Source: Betaproteobacteria bacterium
Lineage (GTDB): Bacteria; Pseudomonadota; Gammaproteobacteria; Burkholderiales; Rhodocyclaceae
DNA: 9,332 nucleotides
Assembly (NCBI GenBank): GCA_028868235.1
Contig: JAGWUW010000071.1
Span: 1 to 9,332 of the forward strand
Direction: 5' to 3'
The translations under genes and the position numbers were made by a program. Shown here piece by piece: positions 7,154-9,332 of the stretch. The notes below the pieces were generated by a model that was not told the origin of the DNA, made no database searches, and was given only the letters and a program-made list of their open reading frames with translations. Each line of letters starts with the position of its first letter. The first letter of the stretch is position 1.

Positions 7154-7162
7154 CCTGCCCGC
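7092..7162. terminator. GC-rich inverted repeats across the convergent gene junction (possible terminator)
   Basis: TCCCCCCG (7092–7099) is exactly complementary to CGGGGGGA (7132–7139) with a 32-nt loop. GCGGGC at 7110–7115 and 7121–7126 is complementary to GCCCGC at 7142–7147 and 7157–7162, giving alternative nested stems. The repeats cover the end of the acyltransferase gene, both overlapping stop codons and the last bases of maf. No T-run follows on either strand, so this is not a classical intrinsic terminator. In GC-rich coding DNA some such repeats arise by chance. Confidence 0.25.
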
Positions 7163-9252
7163 CCTTCAAGGTTTTCGAGCTGGAGGCCCTTCAGTTCCAA
7201 CATCGCCTCCCGTGCTGTACCAAGGAAGCGCAAGAAAAGATCGAAGCCGAAGCGGGCAAATTCGATCGCCTCGGCATCGCTGGGAATTAGCGTGATGCAG
7301 TCGTAGAGAAAACGCCCCATGTGCAGCATTGAGCCGCGGACCAGCGGGAAAATCTGCGCCTCCTGATGCCGTGCATAAAAGAAGTATTCGTGCATTTCGG
7401 AAATGCGATCGAAGACCTCCATCTTGTTCTTCATCTCGCGCTCGAAGCGGAGCTTAAGGTCAGCCACCACTGCATCGAGCTGCTCGGCGAGAAAATCCAG
7501 TTTCTCGCCCGTATCCACGTCGTAATCGAGCGTAAACGCGGCCAGCATAGCCTCAATCGCCGCCGCCTTGCTCGCCGGAGTCGACGCAATGCTGAAATCT
7601 TCGGGTCGCAAAGGTACCGCCCCCTTGATCAGTGCACCGTCGTTCATGTTGAAGACTGTCGATGCGTCGTGCTCGCGGATCACGATCTGCATCGCGTCGC
7701 GCGAATGGATAAAAAACTCTGTTGACTGGATGCCGTCGCTGAAATTGCCATCGACCGGAATACCCGTCTGATGCTGCTCGTGCGTGATGTCTATGTATTT
7801 TTGGTAATCCGGCTGATCGTTGTCGCCGGTGTAGTACTGCGACTCGCGGGAATGGTGATAGTTAGGATCACGGAAGCCGAGGTCGACGCCAAACAGGTAG
7901 GCCTGCTTGAAGCCGAGGCGCAGCACGAGATCCAGACCGCCGTTGGTGACAGTCGGATTAGTCTTGAAAACCGGATAATTGCGCTGAAAATCGATCACCG
8001 AAGCCCCCATATCGAGGTCCTTGATTACCATCAGCGGCTTCGTGCTCAGCGAGAAGGCCGCCGGATCGACAATTGACGAGGCGACGAACGGGACGTCACG
8101 CAGGATATCCTTGATCTTGTCGGAAAGCAGGCTGACGAAGGTGACATTGGTCCGCTCGACTTCGACATGGAAATCCGGCTTGATACCCGCCCGCGCCAAG
8201 GCGTAGATAGCGCTTCCGCAGCTGATGACTACCGCTCTCTCCTGGTTAGCACGCAGGATCGGCAACAGCGTATCGAAGGACGGGCCGGCACCAATGACAA
8301 AAGCCACGGCATCGTCCGGAATCGCGGCTTTTCCGGTACATAGCGGGATGCCCTTCTGCATATTGAGGATGCAGTGACGCATGCCGAGCAACTCGTCGTC
8401 CATAAAACCCCAGCCACGGTAGAGCTTCCAGAGATCATCGCGCAGGCTATTCCAGGTATCGCGGACCACCCGCGAATCGTAGTCGTTGAAGAACAGGCCG
8501 ACCCCTTGGAGGAAATACGGCGGCCAGTGCTTGTAGATCAGAACCGGCAGTTTCTCCACTAAGGTCCGCGGTTCCGTTTCGAAGAGCCAGCTGATCCAGA
8601 TGCCCCCCCGGTCATGGAAGCGCTGCTCGAGCGCAACCCAATCGGTGAAATAAAGCGACAGGTTGAGCCGCTCTATGTCGGTATCGACGATGATAAGGTG
8701 ACGCATCTCGTAATCGTCGACCAGGCGATCAAGATGCCAGCCAAATCCGCTACCGAACACCAGCGCGATCGGCAGCCGATGCTTACCAAACCCAGGGAAA
8801 TCGGACCGTTTGCCCTGCGGGAAGCGCCGGTTGAACTCCTCTAACAGTTCAACCCGATAGGTCGGCTCCACCGTCTGATAGAACAGCGGCGAGCCCTGAT
8901 GCGGAGACGACAGTTGCGGATCGAATATGTGCTCCTGCGTCACCGAAATGTGCGGACGCAATTCCGGATTGTCGAAGTGCTCGAGGATGACCCGGCCGAG
9001 GCTGACGAAATCACTGAAGCGACCAACGAATTTTCCATAACGGATGGTCACCCGCCCGCTGTCTTCCACAAAAAATGGCATCGGCAGGTCGACTGCCATC
9101 AAGCGATCGAACACCGCGGGGAAACGCTCGCTTAACCAGCGCAGGTTCGCCTGGTAAGTTGCCATCACTTTCATCATGTAGGCTTCCGCCAGCAGCGACA
9201 TCCCCTGCTCCTCTGCGGACTGCACCGGCCCGTTCTCGGAATTCTCGTTCAT
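7150..9252 (-). CDS. maf: Maf flagellin glycosyltransferase / motility accessory factor (DUF115, 6-HMPPK MptE-like)
   Basis: A 700-residue protein from the ATG at 9252. Maf proteins transfer CMP-activated nonulosonic acids to serine or threonine of flagellin in the cytoplasm before export. The central DUF115/MptE-like domain (about 310–470) contains VIGAGPSFD (319–327), a Rossmann-like nucleotide-binding loop, then VISCGSAI (342–349), KPDFHVEVER (358–367), TNPTVTNGG (431–439) and FGVDLGF (454–460). The N-terminal part (about 1–300) has the second Rossmann-like segment with LVFGSGFGWH (164–173) and IIVDTDIERL (187–196). The C-terminal 150 residues are helical, as expected for the flagellin-binding region. 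An in-frame TTG at 9273 would add 7 residues, but ATG at 9252 has the better ribosome site. The gene runs opposite to the pse operon and so has its own promoter. Its TAG stop overlaps the TAA of the acyltransferase gene. GC is a little lower than in the neighbouring operon genes. Confidence 0.92.
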   Translation of the reverse strand: MNENSENGPVQSAEEQGMSLLAEAYMMKVMATYQANLRWLSERFPAVFDRLMAVDLPMPFFVEDSGRVTIRYGKFVGRFSDFVSLGRVILEHFDNPELRPHISVTQEHIFDPQLSSPHQGSPLFYQTVEPTYRVELLEEFNRRFPQGKRSDFPGFGKHRLPIALVFGSGFGWHLDRLVDDYEMRHLIIVDTDIERLNLSLYFTDWVALEQRFHDRGGIWISWLFETEPRTLVEKLPVLIYKHWPPYFLQGVGLFFNDYDSRVVRDTWNSLRDDLWKLYRGWGFMDDELLGMRHCILNMQKGIPLCTGKAAIPDDAVAFVIGAGPSFDTLLPILRANQERAVVISCGSAIYALARAGIKPDFHVEVERTNVTFVSLLSDKIKDILRDVPFVASSIVDPAAFSLSTKPLMVIKDLDMGASVIDFQRNYPVFKTNPTVTNGGLDLVLRLGFKQAYLFGVDLGFRDPNYHHSRESQYYTGDNDQPDYQKYIDITHEQHQTGIPVDGNFSDGIQSTEFFIHSRDAMQIVIREHDASTVFNMNDGALIKGAVPLRPEDFSIASTPASKAAAIEAMLAAFTLDYDVDTGEKLDFLAEQLDAVVADLKLRFEREMKNKMEVFDRISEMHEYFFYARHQEAQIFPLVRGSMLHMGRFLYDCITLIPSDAEAIEFARFGFDLFLRFLGTAREAMLELKGLQLENLEGRAG

Positions 9253-9254
9253 TG

Positions 9255-9261
9255 CTCCCTC
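9255..9261 (-). promoter_or_regulatory. Ribosome binding site of maf
   Basis: On the minus strand GAGGGAG stands just before the ATG at 9252; the AGGG core is 4 nt from the start codon. It supports ATG at 9252 over the in-frame TTG at 9273, in front of which no purine-rich site of this quality is seen. Confidence 0.5.
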
Positions 9262-9332
9262 ATCGCTACCCAATTTCCGATTTTTCCGAACGCAAAAATA
9301 ATCGCTAAAGTTTGTCCGCCACCGACCGTAAT
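9262..9332 (-). promoter_or_regulatory. Upstream region of maf, possible promoter
   Basis: This short stretch is AT-richer than the rest of the window and holds no gene. Reading on the minus strand, it contains a GG (9317–9316) and a GC (9305–9304) separated by exactly 10 nt, the spacing of sigma-54 promoters, but the flanking bases match the consensus poorly (CGGACA instead of TGGCAC, TAGC instead of TTGC). A short direct repeat CGGAAA occurs twice near 9274–9288. No sigma-28 motif (TAAA–GCCGATAA) was recognised. The call rests mainly on location: maf needs its own promoter, and the previous gene is outside the window. Confidence 0.25.

Noticed and set aside
7101..7295. Small plus-strand frames after the acyltransferase gene
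   Set aside because: They cross the acyltransferase stop and lie opposite the maf 3' end, with no motif and no ribosome site.
9271..9273. TTG as the start of maf
   Set aside because: ATG at 9250–9252 has a GAGGGAG ribosome site; the extra seven residues from TTG overlap that site.
9075..9308. Plus-strand frame of 77 codons opposite the maf start
   Set aside because: Pro/Ser/Arg-rich shadow of the maf N-terminus, with no support as a gene.

Overview
The window looks like a flagellin-glycosylation locus of a motile Gram-negative bacterium. Overall GC is about 60% and the genes are packed tightly. The gene content (pse-type nonulosonic acid genes, a PseG–GNAT fusion, a maf glycosyltransferase) and the codon use fit a betaproteobacterium such as a Rhodocyclales member. 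That placement is an inference from general likeness, not a search result.

Layout, plus strand, positions 1–7153: seven genes run in one direction with gaps of 18 nt or less, or 4-nt start/stop overlaps, so they look like one operon that begins upstream of the window. In order: the 3' part of pseC (4-aminotransferase); an aldo/keto reductase; an SpsF-type cytidylyltransferase; a class III PLP aminotransferase; a PseG hydrolase fused to a GNAT acetyltransferase; pseI (pseudaminic acid synthase); and a FemAB/GNAT-like acyltransferase. Minus strand, 7150–9252: a Maf (DUF115) flagellin glycosyltransferase faces the operon, and the two stop codons overlap. From 9253 to the window end is the upstream region of maf. 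No RNA genes, insertion sequences or CRISPR arrays were seen, and there is no gene-free stretch over 300 bases.

How the genes work together: PseB (expected upstream) and PseC make the 4-amino-6-deoxy sugar nucleotide. A GNAT domain acetylates it, PseG removes UDP, PseI condenses the product with phosphoenolpyruvate to give pseudaminic acid, a cytidylyltransferase activates it with CMP, and Maf transfers it to flagellin in the cytoplasm before export. Three genes go beyond this standard route: the aldo/keto reductase, the class III aminotransferase and the terminal FemAB-like acyltransferase. Together with the non-canonical cytidylyltransferase type, they suggest the final sugar may be a modified pseudaminic acid rather than plain Pse5Ac7Ac. 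This is the most interesting hypothesis in the window, and it is an inference.
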